Made by a program: the position numbers and the translations under genes
Assembly (NCBI GenBank): GCA_910890315.1
Contig: CAJVGD010000011.1
Location: 806,001 to 870,000, forward strand
Direction: 5' to 3'
DNA length: 64,000 nucleotides
DNA from: Serendipita indica DSM 11827
Lineage: Eukaryota; Basidiomycota; Agaricomycetes; Sebacinales; Serendipitaceae
Part shown: positions 1 to 11,866 of the stretch, piece after piece
Layout: each line of letters begins with the position of its first letter
Position numbering within the stretch: the stretch's first letter is position 1
Notes under the pieces: model-generated
What the model was told of the DNA's origin: nothing
Seen by the model: the letters and a program-made list of their open reading frames with translations, nothing else
Database searches by the model: none

Positions 1-390
1 GAGCGTCTCATGAGCGGCCTGCCGTCCGACCATTTTGGCAATGAGGCCTCTGAGAGTGGGGACTCTTTGATCCTCCGGGATGACGACAGAGCGTACAAGA
101 TGTCTAAACGCGTCCTCTACTCCAATGACCTGTTGATGAACGTTGTAGCGCTTTGCGATGCCCTGTTGTTGCTCGAGAGCGTATGCACGGGTTGCTTGAC
201 GGGAGGATAGACCTGTAAGAAAGCGAATACGATGTCGTTTTGCATATGTGACGCCCTGTGGACGCGTTGAAGGCGCGTAAACATCGGACGCGACGCGCTT
301 TTCGAGTAGACGCGCGAGTACAACCAACTTCGTTTCAAAGGGACGCAAAAGAATGTGAATACGGGACACTGTCAGGTTGTCTTGTCTCAT
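1..390 (-). CDS. Partial hypothetical protein, N-terminal part only
   Basis: An open frame runs on the minus strand from an ATG at 390 off the left edge of the window, about 130 codons without a stop. The product is rich in basic and aliphatic residues, with stretches such as RPFETKLVVLARLLEKR and TYAKRHRIRFLTGLSSRQAT. I recognise no family. A second ATG in a good Kozak context lies at 420 in another frame and reads only a short peptide, so the first exon could be different if an intron is present. The gap to the divergent hemerythrin gene is about 295 bases and would hold both promoters. That it is a real gene is inferred from the long uninterrupted frame; its function is unknown. Confidence 0.5.
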   Translation of the reverse strand, partial: MRQDNLTVSRIHILLRPFETKLVVLARLLEKRVASDVYAPSTRPQGVTYAKRHRIRFLTGLSSRQATRAYALEQQQGIAKRYNVHQQVIGVEDAFRHLVRSVVIPEDQRVPTLRGLIAKMVGRQAAHETL

Positions 391-685
391 AATGGCTGGG
401 TCCAAGGTTGGACTCGACCATGGCTGAGGATTATTGGCAACATTTTCAACGAATTACAGGGAATATTGGGAATTATTCAACCATGACGAAAGGGGGTTTC
501 AGTCCGCTCATTCGGTTCTTCATATTACAACGGGTTCTTCGGGCGTCATAGTCGAGCTCATCGACGATCCAAAGGATTGGATTGCAAATGTTTGCAAGCT
601 GATTGGATCACATGTTCATATACATCATCGACGACGTAGCAAACCTGAAACATTCAAATAGGCCAGCCCGGATTGGGGCCCAGTT

Positions 686-1522
686 ATGTATCGACTTGTT
701 CGCCCCCTCATACTTTGCCCCCGTCAGTTTTCGACATCTACACGAATCATGGGAAAGCACCAGACACTCACTGCCGCCATTAAGGAGGACCATCAAGAGG
801 TATGCATCTCCTGCTTGCGACGAGGCAGAGACACTGATGAAATGCCTCGAGATGTACGACTATTACGACGAGTACATCCGTGCTGGCGCCATTAAAGACG
901 TCAGCGCACAGGCTCGTTGGGCCAACCAACTCCGATGGGAAGTTGCCCGTCACGCTGCTGGCGAGGAGATTGTCGTCTATCCTTTGATGGAGAAGCATCT
1001 CGGGACGGAGGGTGTCCGACTTGCAGACGAGGACCGCACACAGCACCAGAGCGTCAAAGAGTTACTCTACCAGCTCGAGTCTCTCTCGGCGGGGACCGAC
1101 CAATTCGACACCAAGCTCAAGGCTATTGTACGGAAAACTTTCATCTATATTCACCGCAGATGCTAAGGTCGTACCCCACAGGTTGACCACTTGAAGCCAC
1201 ACAACGATAGCGAGGAGCAAAACGACTTGCCCGCACTCGAACGCGTCCTCGGTCCAGAGAATAGCAAAAAGGCAGCCGCGAGCTTTGAGAGGACGAAGAA
1301 GTTTGTGCCAACGCAGTAAGTCACCGCTGAATGCGCCCCAATCCGTACTGATTCTGGATAAGCCCCCATCCAAGCGCCCCGAACAAACCACCGTATGAAA
1401 CTCTTGCAGGATTCCTCGCGTACCCCATGGACAAGCTCAAGGACATGTTCGCCGCATTCCCAACTGATGACATGAAGCAGCAAATGGAGACGCATGAAAA
1501 CAAGACTATTAACACTACATAG
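686..1522 (+). CDS. Hemerythrin (HHE) domain protein, probably mitochondrial
   Basis: Four exons (686-799, 852-1127, 1182-1315, 1363-1522) give a 227-residue protein. The first 22 residues are basic and hydroxylated with no acid (MYRLVRPLILCPRQFSTSTR), as in a mitochondrial presequence. A second ATG at 749 would give a form without it. The HHE four-helix region follows, with histidines and glutamates spaced as in a di-iron or oxygen-binding hemerythrin fold: EDHQE, ARHAAGEE, EKHLG, TQHQS and VDHLKPHN. The C-terminal tail has the fungal pattern HPSAPNKPPYET. Fungal HHE proteins are usually assigned iron or oxygen and nitric-oxide related roles, but the substrate cannot be told from sequence. 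All introns have GT-AG ends. Confidence 0.85.
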
Positions 1523-1578
1523 TCATCTCAATGTTATTGTATCGAGATAAATAAATGGATTCGACTTGAACTCCCACT

Positions 1579-2919
1579 ATGAATTCTCTGCCTAACGAAC
1601 TTGTCTCGCTCATCCTCCGAGATGCTACATGCGACGAAGACTCGCTGCAAAACACTTTTAATGATCCTTGCGTACTCGCCACGTATCGCTTTACGGAGAC
1701 GGATCGGTCCTATGCCCCTATGCAGACTAAAGTCGCCCTATCTCTGGTCTGTAAGCGACTAAATGTGCTCATACAGCCTTATTTATACGAGTACGTCTAC
1801 GCCCACTCCTCTTGCATTGGTCTTTTACTCGATTCTCTTCAAAAGCGCAACCGTGCGCGTCTTGTGAAGCGAGCAGACGTCCACCTATACGATTTCGTAC
1901 CCGACTGGGAGAATGGATGGCAAAATGTTCTTCCATTATGCAAAAATATTCGCATTCTGGATATATACGAACGGCTCGGATATCCGCCATCGGACTGGGC
2001 GACCCAAATCTGCTTCACGATTAGCAAGCTTTCTATTCTAACGCGAATAGAATGGAATGGTCCAAATGCCGATATCGCGGATATGCAGCAACTCTGTATT
2101 CTCTGTCCAACGATTCAGCATCTCGGAATGACGCTCAACGCGCTACCAGAAACGAGCGACGCGCATAACGATGCGTTTGCGATCAAATTTCCTTCCTTGC
2201 GGGTCCTGTTACTCAACTGGGTCCAGCCCGTCGAGGTAGTCGAAGCGGTCATGTACCCGCCTTTCTCCAACTGGGATACACCGCAATTAGAGCATCTAAC
2301 ATACTTCATTGGCGGAAGAGCACATTATGTGCTTGTAAGGGGACTGCTGGAGAATGAGTGGGGACGAACGATTACCTCGCTTGAGCTCCCGGTACTCGGT
2401 AAGAACGCGACGTTTTGGTTCGATCCGACTGTACTGCACAAGATGCCCAAGCTGTATACACTTATTCTCGACGTATTCAAGGTCATCCTCCCGCCACTTG
2501 GGGTCTCGTCATTATCAATCGAACATCCAACTCTTGCCGTCCTCGGATGGCGTCTCCGAATCGGCTCTGCGCTACACGATATTACACAGATTCAAGCCCA
2601 TAGACGCCATTTTTCACTCACTCCCGGCTCCCCAGTATACTTTCCAAAACTGGCGCACGTCAAGATCGTCCATCCACATCCATTTGACGAGTATTACGCA
2701 CGCACACTCACGCCTCCACTCGTGGCATTCTGGAAAGAGCTACTAGAGGATAAAGAGTGGGTTCCCATCCTGGATTTCGAGGGAACAGATCTGAGAGGGT
2801 ATTTCTCTGGTAATACGAACCTAGATGAGGGGGAAGGTTGGGAGAGCATAGGACTGGTGACTGAGACCAGCGATAGTTGCCAATCACTAGTCAAAGAAAA
2901 TCACTGGAAATTCCGGTAG
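1579..2919 (+). CDS. F-box domain protein
   Basis: A single uninterrupted frame of 446 codons starts at the ATG at 1579, 56 bases after the hemerythrin gene. The N-terminus MNSLPNELVSLILRDA is a typical fungal F-box start, and the body has leucine-rich, LRR-like spacing (for example YEYVYAHSSCIGLLLDSLQK and LCPTIQHLGMTLNALPE). Such proteins usually act as substrate adaptors of SCF ubiquitin ligases: the F-box binds Skp1 and the C-terminal part binds targets. These families are greatly expanded in Agaricomycetes and targets are seldom known. No intron or defect is seen. The family call is solid; the specific role is unknown. Confidence 0.8.
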   Translation: MNSLPNELVSLILRDATCDEDSLQNTFNDPCVLATYRFTETDRSYAPMQTKVALSLVCKRLNVLIQPYLYEYVYAHSSCIGLLLDSLQKRNRARLVKRADVHLYDFVPDWENGWQNVLPLCKNIRILDIYERLGYPPSDWATQICFTISKLSILTRIEWNGPNADIADMQQLCILCPTIQHLGMTLNALPETSDAHNDAFAIKFPSLRVLLLNWVQPVEVVEAVMYPPFSNWDTPQLEHLTYFIGGRAHYVLVRGLLENEWGRTITSLELPVLGKNATFWFDPTVLHKMPKLYTLILDVFKVILPPLGVSSLSIEHPTLAVLGWRLRIGSALHDITQIQAHRRHFSLTPGSPVYFPKLAHVKIVHPHPFDEYYARTLTPPLVAFWKELLEDKEWVPILDFEGTDLRGYFSGNTNLDEGEGWESIGLVTETSDSCQSLVKENHWKFR

Positions 2920-3033
2920 TCCAGATAAATGAATGAATGAAACCGTATTCGACAGGAGGTGCGAAATCAAGAACTCAGGGAACTACGAGGAGAAGATGGG
3001 GCACCATGCCTTTGAATCTTACCTCCACATCAT

Positions 3034-6000
3034 GTCAATACGATCGCTATTTTACATCCTTACATACATCTTGTTTGCATTGTCGCTCCAATCTCCCGTT
3101 AATACTCTGCCAATCGAAGAACACGCCCTACAGTTGGACGGCGCCGCTGCGGCTGGAACACTTCGACGTCTCCTGAATCGAAGAATGAGTACCCGGCGGC
3201 TATAGATTAGTGTCAGTAACTCTTCCTGGGACAAATAAACAAGTAGAAGATACCCACTCAATAGGTCAATGTCTACATCCTCTTCCTCGTTGGTCTCCAA
3301 ATTGGCAAGACGGACGTGGCTACCTGCACGCTTCATCACAATCTTCTTCTCCATACCATCCACAGGTTTCAGCCCGTTGGGAATAGAGTTGGTGGGTCTG
3401 CTCTGCGTACGTCCGTGCTGCTTCTGTGGCTCGAGTGGCTTAGGTCGCTCATTTGCCTGTCGATGAAGCTGAATAATCATCCTTTGCACATCAAGCAAAT
3501 ACTGCTTCATGGTGTCCAAGAATCGGCGTGTCTGAAGGTGCTTGGACGACGCACAGCTATGTCAAATCATCAGCCATTTGAAGTCGAGTCAACGAATCTG
3601 ACACTTACATTGAAATACCATCATCTTTGATAATATATCCAATACCATACCCGTCAGCCGCGACCGGCCCGAATCCAAACAACCTCAGAGCGGGATTGCC
3701 ACAATTCGACGTCGAGATAATCGACGTGTTAAGGATACTCCATCCATGGTCCGTAAAGATGGCAGGCAATGCCGTCGCGTGTCCAGACGCGGTTGGTTCG
3801 ACATTGACCTCGTTGTTTGCATTGGCTGTGGTATCTCCATTTGTATACCCCTCTCCGCCTGCAGTAATCTTTGTCTTGCCGTTGATCTTCGGACTTTGGG
3901 TGCTCGGTGATGGGCTCCGAGACGACTCATTGATTTCGCGCTGCAAGAGGCAGTATAGGGCGTAAAGATGCCTAATTAGTAGGTTCAGTCCCAATCATAG
4001 AGAAAACCTGGGGACTCTGTACCTGTCCTGTCCATATCCAGCGCTACACTCGCGTGTTAGCTTCACGTGGGCAGCACAGGCCTTGCGGAGCGTGTCGATC
4101 TTTTGCTCAATACTCGACTCGGAGAAGAACGTCTATTGCCAATAAGAAAGGTTTGGTATGAGAACCCGAACAAACCTTTGTAAATGTGACGCTTGTAGGT
4201 TGAACTGTCCGAATGGCCTCGGTGCGTCCGTGTAAAAAGGCCTTGGTCATGGCTGGTTCATACGTGCATTCAGTTCGCCCATACAGCCTGCAATTTATCA
4301 GAACCGCAAAGAAACATGCTAGCGACATACCCATAGTATGCAGCCTGGAACGCCATCTGGACGAATGCATCTGGGCTGAACCCATGGCGGGTAATGAAAT
4401 CTTTGCCATAGCCTTTGAATTCCAACTCCTGGCAGTCATTTTGGCAAATCAGGTCCGAGATTCTGCGTTCCGCAAATCGGATACCCGCACGAAGCTCCGG
4501 AACCAGATGCCACTCGAGCTTCTTGGGCGTCGTGTCGATATGCTCTTTCGGGCCATGAATGATATCCTCCTTCTTTGCGCCCTTGGATGGCTTGTAACTC
4601 TTAGCGTGCGGACTCAGTTTGGCGTGAAAGAGTGTCGGTGCTGCGGGATTGATCGAGCGTGCCATGAGCATTAACCCCTCGGTGAATACGTCTGCTGCAA
4701 AGCGTAGAACGGTATGACCGTCGACACCCGTATGTTCAAAGTTGATACCAGCTGTCCCGTTTGCACAGACAATAATTTGGAGCTGTTATCAAACACTCAG
4801 TAGATGATACATTGGAATGGAGACAACGTACCTTGTCGTACCACCGGTTGGTACAAGTGCCGACCTGGACACCCCCGTTGAGCTGATATGTCCCGCAGAG
4901 GAAATTGCTGCATAGCTCTGCCACATTGTCCGGTGCAACATCGTCCAAGCATACAACAAACAGTGCGTCATCCACAACCTGGAGACATTCTCGATTGGCC
5001 TCGTCTGAGATCAGGACGTTGCGTAGTCGGTTCCATACTTTGCGGTTCTCCGTCGTAAGTACGCCCATGCTCGAACTGGCCACCTCGTTCAGCGGTACAG
5101 TCTCGGCATCTGAGCAGATTGCCTCGAGATTGCGTAGGATCTCTCGTTCTGTGAGCACTGGTCGATTGGCCGAATCAAGCACGTCAAAGTGGTCTTTCGG
5201 AAATGTGAGTCCAAGAATAGACTGAGTCTAAGAAGGCACGTACAGAATTGACCACGGCGAATGACGACAATATGCCGCGAGCCTTCGTCGACGTCCATGC
5301 GGCATCCTCGGTTCGTTGGTACACGCGCCGTTCCAAAGAGACGCGTGTATTGGTCCATATCAAGCGCCTTTCCACGAACGGTATCCGGGCTGAGCAGCCC
5401 CTCGCGGAGATCATGAACAAAGCCGAGTGATGAAACAATGAGTGACGCTGCACGAGGGAGTTGTGTGCCACGGGACGGTGTTGGGTCATCTCTGAGATAA
5501 TATTAGACAGGGACACCTTTAATATTAGAACAAACTCACTCGAGGACAAAAAACGGGTTCAACGCCAAGACTACAGGATCCGAATGCGAGAGATACGACT
5601 CGTACCTGTGGCTCGCGTCAGTGGCTATTACTATCAATCGTTTGAATGCACAAACCAAAACTCTTCAATATAGCTAGTATAATAGTTCTCGTTAGAAGGC
5701 GCAATACGCTTAGCGACGCACGCACCTGTCCTGGGAGGCGGCCCATTCCTTGAGCTTGGCCTGAATCCTTGGTCCATCGCCATGAAGAAAGTCATCGACC
5801 GCCTTCTTGGTCGCTTCATGCTCGTCTTCATCCTGGAGCTCCTGGAGCGCTGCGAGGTATCGCCGACACGTCTCCTCGAGCTCTGGGACAGGCAACTTGG
5901 AAGATTCGCCTGGGCCTCTGTGTCGAGGATCTTGGGTTTATGCGTAGAGTGCGGCATGAATACTATATGCGATTTCTTCGACTGCTGAGCTCCTGATGCT

Positions 6001-6993
6001 GTTAATGGTGGAGGTTCAAGCGTTGGCGTCACCTGGTCACGCGCTAATACGACCGACGAAGACCGGAACGGAAACACCAAGAGTTTGGAGACTAGTTGAC
6101 CCAGCTTGTACAAAGCTTTAGGAGTCGTTGAGTGGAGTGCGGGGAAACGGCCTTATATGGCGGGCGCAGAGTACGATGGCGCGTGATTTCGAGTTTGAGT
6201 CTACTTTGCTCGACTCGCGCTGCTTATGGTATCTACACATTTTGAGAAGAATGTGATTCCAACCGCGACTCCGTGGCCACGGTGCTCCCAGGCTCGATAA
6301 GTGACGACGATGCGCAACTCCGGCATGCATGCTGATACGCTCATCCTTGCGCTTCTGTTCCCTCATCGTTACTATACGCGTTACTTTTGTGCTTTGGAAC
6401 AAACGTCCACGCTGCCGGTGCGGGTCCAAGGAACATTTCCGAAATCTTCACCCACGTCTTGCAGTCCGCACTCGAAAGCAGAGTCTCTGAACAATGGTTA
6501 GATCACAAATCACCTACAAAGTTGCTTACCTAGTTCATCCCGTCCTCGAAACGCTGGGGCTCGGTCGTTGAGTCGGGGTGGCATGACCTCGAGTAATCCA
6601 ATGGGGATATAACGATGCAAGAAAGAGAGAGCCTCGCATAAATATCGCCGAGTTGTATTGACTCCAGCCGTGTCTGACCCAAAGTGACTGCAAGATCGTC
6701 AGCTCGGGCTGTCAATGACATTGCCGTCCCACCATAGACCGAATTCAGCGTACTAGAAGAACATAAATTAGGAATCCCATGTGATTTCCCCGCATGCGTA
6801 CCTTGCGGATCAGGTCTAGCCTCTCGCGAGAACTTATATCCCAGTCCCTGCGCTCCTTGATCTCGGTGCTGCGAGGTATTAGATACGGCAAAGTGAAGAA
6901 ACCAAGACCATACAAAATCCAGGGTTTGATAAGTGCACCTCTACCGATCATGATCCCGTCAACCCCGGTCGCTTCGACCGTTTTCCAATACTC
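3034..6993. repeat. Left arm (A) of a ~4 kb inverted segmental duplication
   Basis: This segment reappears in opposite orientation at 35266-39222. By eye the exons match at roughly 97-98%, and some introns differ more. It contains the whole carnitine acyltransferase gene and the 3' end of dus3. One edge falls near 3034, where matching to the other arm fades just outside the acyltransferase 3' end. The other edge falls at 6993 inside dus3. Because dus3 continues intact in organisation beyond 6993 only here, this arm is the likely source. Confidence 0.9.
3099..5957 (-). CDS. Carnitine O-acyltransferase, copy A (one-base frameshift near start)
   Basis: Multi-exon fungal choline/carnitine acyltransferase, nearly identical in protein to copy B at 36301-39160. 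It moves acyl groups between CoA and carnitine for transport of acetyl or acyl units between compartments. Visible hallmarks are the N-terminal block PVPELEETCRRYL, the central histidine motif NFEHTGVDGHT with the catalytic His, and the fungal C-terminus SFFDSGDVEVFQ. The first in-frame ATG is at 5957; an open frame extends upstream to about 6113 but has no ATG. At 5899-5900 the coding strand has CTTCCAAG where copy B has CTTCCCAAG. This one-base loss about 20 codons in shifts the frame, and no ATG precedes the break in the restored frame. All later exons match copy B. It may be a pseudogene or a homopolymer sequencing error. Confidence 0.85.
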
Positions 6994-9088
6994 CAGACCG
7001 AGAAACAGTCTCCATTCCCCCAGAATGGAATAGGCCCAAAACCATAATTCAACCCACCACTACTTCGCATCGCGACATCGGCGTCGATGCCCTCTACCGC
7101 ATCCGCTAGCGTCGCTTCATGCGCACGAAGGGCCTGCACACATGACTTGATGTATTCCCAGTCTGCTAGGCGCGTGTATCTCTGTTGCCTCGATCTCCCA
7201 TGTAGCTGAATCAAGACATTAGCCCGTCGTTCATCTAGTATTGAAGCGAACTGACCGTCACAGATCCAACCGCCCAATCATGCAGCCTGGGCATCAGTTT
7301 GTGCGCCGTCGGAAAGCCGTCTTTCACTCCTGTCCGCATTTTGAGAGTGACAGGGACATCGCCAAGCGCATAATTCATCCCAATCAAGCACTTGCCCATC
7401 TTCCCAGCCGTATTTAGGACTGCGCCCAATGAGTATTTGGATATAGCGAAAAAATGTCCACGTACGAGCACTTCCACTACCTGCTTGGTATACGAGGTCG
7501 ATAGGACAACCAGCGTTCAAGTCCACAAAGTCGATCGAGCTACACTCGTTTCCAATTACGTCGGCACACGCAGTGGTCTGCCAAAATGTGAAGCGTCTTC
7601 ATGCAAAGGGTGAAGACATACCTGTTCGGGCTTGTTGCCCGCGATCTGAACACCGAATATCCTCTCCGAAGGATGTCTCCTAACCAGTGACCATTCTTCT
7701 TTTGAGCCTTGAAGGAATGAATGCGATAGTCCCATCTCCCCACAGGTGATATCAACTCCGAGTGTTGTGCATAGGCGTCGAAACGGCTATAGAGTCTCAG
7801 TATTGACCTAATTCAACGGAGTGCCATACCAAATTACCAACAGTCGTCAGAGGAGCAAGATCTACGAAATCAGTTGACAAATAAGACGAAGGGAAGAGTA
7901 ACCCACAAGTCAGATCCTTCCAGTGCAGCCGCTTCTTCTCTGGCCTCTCAATAATATATACATCACTCCCGCCCTTTGTCTCGTCGTCTCGATCTTCTGC
8001 CATGTCTCCTTCATCCTCTTTATCAGCCCGTTTCGTGAGTAGTCCACGGAAGCTCATCGATTTTCCTTCTCCCTCCTTTAAGATCCGCCTAAATTCGTCC
8101 GTCTTCTCCATCTTATACTAAAAAGCACACCAATGAGTCTTCCTTGGACAAGAAGCCACTACACACCTCTCTCTTGCGCAGGCTCTTCGCTGTGTCCGGC
8201 TGGATCATATTCAGCTCTTGAGCATGGGCCTTGGCCCACTCAATACGCTCCGGGTTTGCGCGGACACTCAATGTTCTATGCCCTCCCTCTCCGTTGACAG
8301 GTGCATACTGGAGGTGCGCACCAAGGAAGCGACACTTGAAGTTCGCTTTGCATTCTCCATACTCTTCGAAATAAGTGCACCGCGTGGCTGTTGATGCGCC
8401 CGGACAGAGGTCGATAAACGGATGCGCCGCCTTGTATGCCTCTGTTCCCTCTGTGTCTACATCACCCACATGCACAAAAGGCGGAGACGAAGAGAGAGAT
8501 AAGGACGTAGGAAAGAAGATGTCTGAAGGCTTTCCCAAGAGATACGCCGCGAGATCATGTGAAGCCCTACACCTACACGGAAATTCAGTTGAATACACTC
8601 GGAAACGAGTCCAGAAGCGAGCACGCACTTTTCACCAAATGGACATTCGAGTCCACAGGCAATCTTCCAGCAAATCTCTTGCTCGTCATGAACGCGCTGG
8701 AATCGACGCCCTTTATTCTGACCAGTCTTGTTCCTCTTCTCCTCTTTGGCAAGTTTTCGTCGCTGAGCACCCGATAGCTTGACCTTTTTCGTTGGTGGCT
8801 CGCCGTCGGCGTCCTCCGTAGCCCCGTCGCCATCTTTGCCCTCGGCAGGCTCTTTCGGAGCGACTGATGAGACAATTTCGTCTTCTGTTTCCATTTCGGA
8901 TCGTTTACGCGTCGAGCCGGCCAATGGAACAGCGCCGTTGCTTGCTACCACCGTGACATCCACAGAAACAAGGGGTACAGCGTCCACCAAATATCTACAA
9001 AGGAGGTCAAGGAATGCTCAAAAGGATGTTTATGTCTTACTCTCGCTTGATAGGCGCGGTTCCCTTTGGCAAGCCAGTCGAAGTCATG
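6341..9088 (-). CDS. dus3: tRNA-dihydrouridine(47) synthase [NAD(P)+], Dus3 (apparent frameshift)
   Basis: Starts at the ATG at 9088 ([16 protein letters not shown], then an intron at 8995-9040). The N-terminal part is acidic and basic with two CCCH zinc fingers, the first [15 protein letters not shown] and the second [16 protein letters not shown]. The FMN-binding TIM barrel follows: [50 protein letters not shown] with the catalytic Cys, [11 protein letters not shown] and [10 protein letters not shown]. The C-terminal part has [16 protein letters not shown] and [20 protein letters not shown]. The enzyme reduces U47 of tRNA to dihydrouridine using FMN. At 6993-6995 the coding strand reads TCTGGAGTATTGG where the family frame needs TCTGGGAGTATTGG. 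This one-base loss lies exactly at the edge of the duplicated arm. Otherwise the exons fit the family well, including [18 protein letters not shown]. Confidence 0.88.
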
Positions 9089-9290
9089 GTCGAAGGAGGC
9101 GACCAAGCCAAGACGGTCGTTCGGAGTGCTCAAATCAAGAGTCTAGAGATGTAAAGAATGTGCTGCCTATGACTAAGTTCAATAAATGTACACTTCAATA
9201 AAGAAGTGAAGGATACGACGGGTATGATATTCATGCCGACCATTCAGAGAAAACATACATGAGCCAATAAAGTACACTGGTCTGGTCACA

Positions 9291-10712
9291 TCAGACTGGT
9301 TGTGCCTGAAACGTCTCTGCAAGCCATCCCGATAGGCGGGCGGCAAGGGTGCTCGGAGGTGCACCGAAGGCGAAGTCTGAAATCAGGACCGCATGGAAGG
9401 ATTCATCACGTATAATCTCCAAATCCATAGAAGCATCTCCTTCACACGAGCGACGAACTTCATCTCCAAAGGCCAGTATATCATCGCGGAAGCACTCGTA
9501 TTCTCCAACCGAAACGACGACTCGACGCACGACGCGGAAAAGATCCTTCCACCAGTCATCACTCTCCGCATCTCGTTGAATAGAACCAATCGGACGAGTT
9601 ATCCCGACGCCTCTTTCTAGCCCAATGATAGGCGGGTCCTTGCTAGATCGATACTGGCGGCCCGTCACGCCAGCGATTTCAAAGGGACTGACGGTTGCAG
9701 AGGGCAGCAGTTCGGATTGTGCTATATAGCATTCTCGGAACCGACGAATGATCTTGGGTGAAATTGTGTCAATCTTGGCGTTGGTAGTGTATGAGAGCGC
9801 GGTCGTTGCAAGGCTCGTCCAGGGCGAGATTAGGAAAAGGCCGGCGAATGGCTTCATTGCGACTTTGGAGAATGGAGGAGACAAAATGGTTGGACTGGGG
9901 TGAAGTATTTGAGAGACGACAGACAAGCAAATTGCTGCTCCGCAAGAGTCGCCCGCGAGAACAATGTCCGACGAGTCGAAACCGTACTTTGAATGTAGGT
10001 GATGAAGAATAGCAAGACACTGGTTGGCCTGAGTTGGATACTGACGGTAAGGTGCGATACCTGGTGTCCAACAGGGTTAGATCCGGTGATGGTACACATG
10101 GCCCAACTCACTGTACTCTGCTATGGCCAGGTGGATAGGAACATTGTTCATCCTCTTTGCCTCTACAAGTAGTTTATTCGCTAGCGAAATGTGCCCTTCC
10201 GAGATGGGCAGCACAAAGCCACCACCTGAGAGGGGTGAGCAGCAGAACACCCAAGGTTGTTGGTCTCACCGTGAACGTACAGCATAACCTTTCTGGATGT
10301 CTCTGCTCCTGGTTTGGATCCGATCCAATGCAAAACAGGCGAAGGCGCATCTCCCGGAATCGCAACATTATCCTGGTAGATGGTGGTGCGACGAGTTCTC
10401 CCCCAGTAGGCAATCATAGTGCGTGTACTAGGCATGAGAAACTGTGTTATACGGATACTAAACCAGTCTTCGCTTGACTGGATCAGTTTGAGCGCAACTG
10501 CTCGCAGATAATTCCGTTTGTCGTCTGCAGAGCCAAATAAACGCCATGGAGATTTCGTCGTGGCAGTCCAAAGAACTTGAATCACTGGATGGAATCAGAA
10601 AAGGGCGTTGTCGTCGAATGCGTTTCCACGAACCAATTGCCGCAAGGGCAAACACCATATGTATATACTCTGCTAGAGAAAGAGTGATGCGTGGAGTGGT
10701 ACGCATTTTCAT
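9291..10712 (-). CDS. Alpha/beta hydrolase, HSL (hormone-sensitive lipase) family
   Basis: Multi-exon gene starting at the ATG at 10712 (MKMRTTPRITLSLAEYIHM). A hydrophobic N-terminal segment could be a membrane anchor. After splicing, the oxyanion motif reads VMLYVHGGGFVLP. The nucleophile elbow is LAGDSCGAAICL (GxSxG), and SFHAVLI near the C-terminus supplies a candidate catalytic His. This is the Abhydrolase_3/HSL layout found in fungal esterases that cut ester or lactone bonds; the substrate is unknown. The join near 10572 (donor gttcgt) is the least certain. The gene is divergent from eL42 across about 400 bases. No break is seen after splicing. Confidence 0.8.
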
Positions 10713-11116
10713 GCGTTATAGCTAGTTGGAAGGAGTGGAGTGTTTGGGCGTAGTGGGCAGTCAGGTCCAAGAGCTGCATCACGGCCGTTCGCTAAGAGTC
10801 CATGACTATGGTCCCAAATAGTGTGAAATCTATGAATAAGTGATGCTTATGAGGTCATCAAAGCGTCGGGAGGCGGAGCATCCATCTTGGAAGTGACCAA
10901 AGGATGGTGAGAGATAATGATTCATACCCTTTGATACTTATAGCATTTGGGCAATTTATAGAATTATTTGGAAATTGCACGAGTTCACGCCTGTTTGCTT
11001 CTGTTTGGCATCCCACCGACAACGGATCTTTCCTGACCAATTTTCTGGTAAATTGCTGCGTGTAGCTCCAAGCGCACATCTGACAACTGTTTTAATTTCG
11101 AAACAGAAAATCCAAT
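10713..11116. promoter_or_regulatory. Divergent intergenic region between HSL hydrolase and eL42
   Basis: 404 bases between two genes transcribed away from each other. It must contain the ribosomal protein gene promoter on its right side. I see no clear TATA box or coding frame. Confidence 0.4.
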
Positions 11117-11710
11117 ATGGTCAACATCCCAAAGTAAGTCAAAGATGGAGCGGCGACATGTCCCAAGTGCTGACCGCCTGCTGCCTCCAGGACACGAAGA
11201 ACATGTACGAATCCAAATATATACAAGATTTATGGCAGATTCTGATCTACTTGGCACAGATTGCAAGGGCAAAACCTGCAGAAAGCACACGTTAGTAGTG
11301 GTCCCTTGATCCTCCAGGCCAGGACTTCTAACGACGGTTTGGATGGACAGACCACATAAAGTGACCCAGTACAAAAAGGGAAAGGACTCGCTCTCGGTCC
11401 AGGGAAAGCGACGTTATGATCGCAAGCAGTCTGGATACGGTGGTCAAACTAAGCCCGTGTTCCACAAAAAGGCAAAGACGACGAAAAAGGTCGTACTAAG
11501 GCTGGAATGCACCGTCTGCAAATACAAGATGCAACTCGCACTCAAGCGATGCAAGCAGTACGTCTCGACTCCCATCTACCTTGCTCCAGCTGACGATCCC
11601 CTTTTACAGCTTCGAGCTCGGTGGTGACAAGAAGACCAAGGGCGCTGCTCTTACCTTCGTACGTCTCCAGACGTGCCGTTCGTCGCATCTACTCATCATT
11701 CGCGCAGTAA
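11117..11710 (+). CDS. rpl42: 60S ribosomal protein eL42 (L36a/L44)
   Basis: Six exons (11117-11133, 11191-11204, 11260-11290, 11351-11557, 11610-11658, 11708-11710) encode 106 residues, the usual family length. Key blocks are [40 protein letters not shown], the zinc-type cysteines CTVCKYKM and [14 protein letters not shown]. The protein is a cytosolic large-subunit component near the tRNA E site. Residue 56 is Pro (GGQTKPVF), the form linked in yeasts to cycloheximide sensitivity. The last intron (11659-11707) lies immediately before the stop codon, so the final exon supplies only TAA. All introns are GT-AG. Expression is expected to be high and constitutive. Confidence 0.95.
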
Positions 11711-11866
11711 ACTGGCTTCGAGATTCTCTTGTCAGCTTTGTATGCACTACGCTAGGCTCATGTCGCTATGAACATGTAGTTCATCGAAATTCTCCGCTCT
11801 CAAGAATTAGGAGCCCTCGGGTCTGGCAATGCGAATATATACAAAACACAACAACCACTACAGACT

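Noticed and set aside
5957-6113. Acyltransferase copies starting upstream at MYKLGQLV
   Set aside because: That frame begins with TTG, not ATG, and an in-frame stop lies just before it. The first ATG is at 5957 in copy A and 36301 in copy B.
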